Below the pieces are notes generated by a model. It did not search any database, had not been told where the DNA came from, and saw nothing but the letters and a program-made list of their open reading frames with translations. A stretch of 64,000 bases of DNA from Rusavskia elegans (taxonomy: Eukaryota; Ascomycota; Lecanoromycetes; Teloschistales; Teloschistaceae). Location: assembly GCA_011316305.1 (NCBI GenBank), contig SAUG01000080.1, forward strand, positions 48,863-112,862, in the 5' to 3' direction. Shown in pieces: positions 61,459 through 64,000 of this stretch (its first letter is position 1; every line of letters starts with the position of its first letter). The position numbers were made by a program, and so were the translations under genes.

Positions 61459-62811
61459 ATGAGTCCTGCGCACCTGGACGCCTTGACTCGAGTGACTCAA
61501 CATTTCGCAAAGCTAGACGGACAAAACCTAGACACAGGCGTCGGTCTTCAGTCAAGGCGTAAACGACGCCGCAGTCGCAGTTCCCAGCGAAGTCCGAGCA
61601 CCCAGCAAGGGAGCGGTTCCGGCGCCGGGAAGCCTCATCAGCCAACAGTTGAGGACGTTACCGACGAGGACGATACAGATCAGCCTCCCCCGAAGAAGCC
61701 GAAAAAGGACCTGACACCTACGACCAACAGCGAGACCACATCACCATCCACAAGCGCGTCCACATCGCCGTCGACAAGCGAGGCCACATCGCCATCGATA
61801 AGTGAGAAGGCTGCCGGGAAGCAGAAGGCAACGCAGAAGAAGGCAACGCCGAAGCAGAAGGCAACGAAGAAGCCCACGGGGGATGTCCAAAGTGATGGTC
61901 ATCGGAAAGTCCCAGCTCCCAAGAAGGGGTGTACCAAACAAGGCACCGGCCAAGCATCCACCAACTCCTCAGTGTGGAAACCGATACTGCGCCTGGAGAA
62001 CATCGAGCTTGACCGGGCCACGAAGCAGTATTTGACTCAGCACGGCACGGATGCGGCACCACTCTTTGCCGACTGCCAGTCTTTACAGAACGGAATCCTT
62101 CAATTCAACGGCGAGGAGACCTCAGGGGACGCATTCGCGGCTCACTACAGGTTCACCGCCAAGCTGGAAGACCGCAAGTCGGTAGATAATGTTCGATTGC
62201 TCTTCCAGATGCTCATGTGGCACGACCTGGTCAAAGCTATCGCGCCGGGTCGATCCGGGAAGAAGCTTGGCTCTGTCATGTTGAAGGATATCCAAGGCTT
62301 CATCAAACCCAACAAGCTTGACCTCCCGCCCAAGGAGATCGCTTCGGAGATTCGGCGCTGGAGCTTGATAGGCTGGAAACTGAACGTCTTCTGCGAAACA
62401 TTCGGCCCCGGAGCTCTGATCCATCTTGGGCACGTCCTCACCCTGGCTTTGTAAGGACTGCCCTTTCTTCCCTTGAACGAGGCGAATTCGTGTACTGACA
62501 TTGTTCAAAGCATGACCCACAAATTCACGGCGAAGGGTAAGCCTCACGATGAAGCATTCGATCATCTTCGAAGCCTTGGTCTGGCAGCAGTAGCGAAGGG
62601 GTCTGGAGCCGACGAACTGGGTCGGAATATTCGCCAACTCCTCATGGCGCCATTCGAATCTGAAGTTGAGGAGGGAAGTGGCGAGGAGGACTTGGATGCG
62701 GAGGGAACTGGTGGGGAGGACTCGGATGCGGAGGCAAGTGGCGAGGAGGACTTGGATACGGAGGGAAATAATGGGGAGGACTCGGATGCGGAGGGAAGTG
62801 GTATGGAGTAG
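61459..62811 (+). CDS. Uncharacterised protein with acidic decapeptide repeats (430 aa)
   Basis: Exons 61459..62450 and 62511..62811 (60-nt intron) give 430 residues from the ATG starting MSPAHLDALTRVTQHF. Residues 30-175 are low-complexity: basic (SRRKRRRSRSS), acidic (DEDDTDQPPPKKPKKD), Thr/Ser repeats, then Lys/Ala repeats, with several nuclear-signal-like clusters. The ordered domain runs about 178-385: WKPILRLENIELDRATKQYL, VRLLFQMLMWHDLVKAI, IRRWSLIGWKLNVFCETFGP and, across the splice, ALIHLGHVLTLAFMTHKF. It is helical with conserved-looking Trp. The C-terminus has four ten-residue acidic units (62674-62793). I do not recognise the domain. A nuclear protein is likely from composition; function unknown. 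Confidence 0.65.
62674..62793 (+). repeat. Four 30-base units coding an acidic decapeptide
   Basis: In-frame units GSGEEDLDAE, GTGGEDSDAE, ASGEEDLDTE and GNNGEDSDAE, ending GSGME. Units 1 and 3 (EEDLD) and 2 and 4 (GEDSD) pair up, so the array grew as a 60-base dimer. Confidence 0.85.
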
Positions 62812-63175
62812 TGGGATGGGGGGGAAACTGGCGGGAGGGTGTGAATAATACTGATCGCTAGATCAACCCGATGTTGCTTGGAGGCGTTGGGGGTCTCGGT
62901 TCGCAGGATTGGCTGGGCAGTGCGTGAAAAGAGTTTGGGGGTTCAAAGGATGTATATACAGGGCGCCGCTAGATACTCTTATCCGGTGCTCTTCCGACAG
63001 AAAACCCAAACGCTCTTCTTACCACGCGCTAAAAGCCGCCCGTAGCCTACGGTCGCCCGGACTACCTGGAGCCCCCGCCTGGATTGCGTATTTGGTGGAT
63101 CGACAAGTCTTGCCGCAGAGCCGCACTAGCCGTACGATACACTGACCGGGGTGCTGCCCCAACCTTATAATATCA
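62812..63175. other. Intergenic, convergent 3' ends
   Basis: 364 bases. Possible last exon of the (-) gene near 63100-63150 (see that entry). Nothing else recognised. Confidence 0.4.
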
Positions 63176-63700
63176 TTAGTCGCTGCTCGAGGCAATAGAT
63201 ATCGCAGACTTACCTCTTACTAGCTGTTGGCGAGACTGGCGGCGATGACGTATGCCGCAATACCACACAAATTTCCCGGTTCGATCGACAATCCTTGTTC
63301 TTCCGCATCGGCATCCATCGACGTTTTCTCCAGCGCATTGGGTCGTACTACCAAGGTCGAGTTCCTGGTTGAAAAGGACGACCTCTTTGCCAACATCTTG
63401 ACCAACCTCTTGCCCAAAACCCTGGCCAACCTCTTGGCCAACCTCCGGAGCACCGAACCGATGTGGCGGAAAAAGCCAATCCACGACGATGTCCACGAGC
63501 AGCTCACACCCTTCATAGTACCACCCAGCAGCGTTCCAATACCGTCCCGGCAAGTCAAGTTGGTAAAAAGCACCCAAGATGACCCATATCAGGGCGAGGA
63601 AAGCCTTCATCAGATCCGCCATCCAGTTACAGCCGAAGATACAGGTCAATAAGACGATGGGAGTAATACCCCAAGAGAAAGTCCAGAGTGAGGACGACAT
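63176..63700 (-). CDS. Small membrane protein with Gly/Gln/Val repeat (tentative)
   Basis: Frame from the ATG at 63700 (MSSSLWTFSWGITPIVLL) to a stop at 63176, 174 residues. Two hydrophobic stretches (about residues 8-24 and 29-46) suggest two membrane helices or a signal anchor. Next comes a Trp/Tyr-rich part (GRYWNAAGWYYEG), then short repeats (GQEVGQGFGQEVGQDVGKEV) and a Cys-rich, basic end (DGCRCGRTR). A strong donor (GTAAGT) lies inside the last codons; splicing a 49-nt intron to an AG near 63160 would swap the last 10 residues or so for GWGSTPVSVSYG. The family is not recognised. It is close to the window's right edge and may have more exons upstream. Confidence 0.4.
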   Translation of the reverse strand: MSSSLWTFSWGITPIVLLTCIFGCNWMADLMKAFLALIWVILGAFYQLDLPGRYWNAAGWYYEGCELLVDIVVDWLFPPHRFGAPEVGQEVGQGFGQEVGQDVGKEVVLFNQELDLGSTTQCAGENVDGCRCGRTRIVDRTGKFVWYCGIRHRRQSRQQLVRGKSAISIASSSD

Positions 63701-64000
63701 ATTGCAATAGTAGCTGATATTGCCAGACAAGATTAGTGCCGTTTATTGCTAGGGACTGATGGTACAACAGAGGTTCTATTCGCGACCTATGGAGAATATA
63801 TACCACCTCAGTACCAGACGGCATTCTTTCATCTTATGGGAAACTTCTGGTCGTCGTTGGCTGCAGAGAAGATCCACTTTACCAAACAACAACGTCTTTT
63901 CCACAAACGCGGACTGCATCCGTCGTCTGCAGCTATCGACAATGCTTTTCCACGTACGACGCAGCTTTTCACTCGTTAGTCTGATACTGCAGGACAAGAT
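63701..64000. other. Right end of window
   Basis: 300 bases upstream of the tentative (-) gene. A 77-codon (+) frame and a 73-codon (-) frame overlap here; neither is supported. Confidence 0.3.

Noticed and set aside
46589..64000. Whole accessory region as a transposon or integrated virus
   Set aside because: No transposase, integrase, reverse transcriptase, capsid or terminal repeats seen; the genes have ordinary introns.

Overview
The window is nuclear DNA of a filamentous ascomycete (Pezizomycotina; a Dothideomycete is my guess, not shown). The evidence is short GT-AG introns (47 to 115 nt) in most genes, eukaryotic core genes of fungal type (fused CPSase-ATCase Ura2, NRC-2/Fpk1-type kinase, Ost4, Ppg1, Tma46) and an intron-bearing initiator tRNA-Met. 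Exon joins were made by hand from the sequence; each join given keeps the reading frame and uses GT and AG.

Left part, about 1-46 kb: a largely conserved housekeeping block. In order it holds the 3' part of an AT-hook/C2H2 protein, OST4 (N-glycosylation), a degenerate PAP2-like membrane protein, TMA46 (translation), SmF (spliceosome), a conserved low-complexity protein, a pyridoxamine-phosphate-oxidase-like flavoprotein, PPG1 phosphatase, UPF3 (nonsense-mediated decay), a small secreted protein, an unknown 187-residue protein, a 1668-residue WD40/solenoid scaffold, PRP43 helicase, TAF10 (TFIID/SAGA), an NRC-2/Fpk1 AGC kinase, an Asi1-like membrane RING protein and the 2266-residue URA2 (pyrimidine synthesis). 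Three gene-poor gaps of 2.6 to 3.1 kb lie at 7.7-10.3, 16.1-19.2 and 19.7-22.4 kb.

At 46.43-46.51 kb an initiator tRNA-Met gene with an 8-nt intron marks the edge of this block.

Right part, 46.6-64 kb: an accessory-looking region of genes I cannot name, with repeats between them. It holds a 388-residue unknown, a short Zn2Cys6-like protein, a 222-residue unknown, a 669-residue protein with what looks like two tandem PD-(D/E)XK-like cores (the most interesting gene here), a coiled-coil protein, a 107-109 bp minisatellite, a kinesin-like motor with an N-terminal membrane segment, a diverged direct duplication, a 430-residue protein with an acidic decapeptide repeat, and a small two-helix membrane protein. 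I see no transposase, integrase or reverse transcriptase, so what sets this region apart is the absence of recognisable families, not a visible mobile element.
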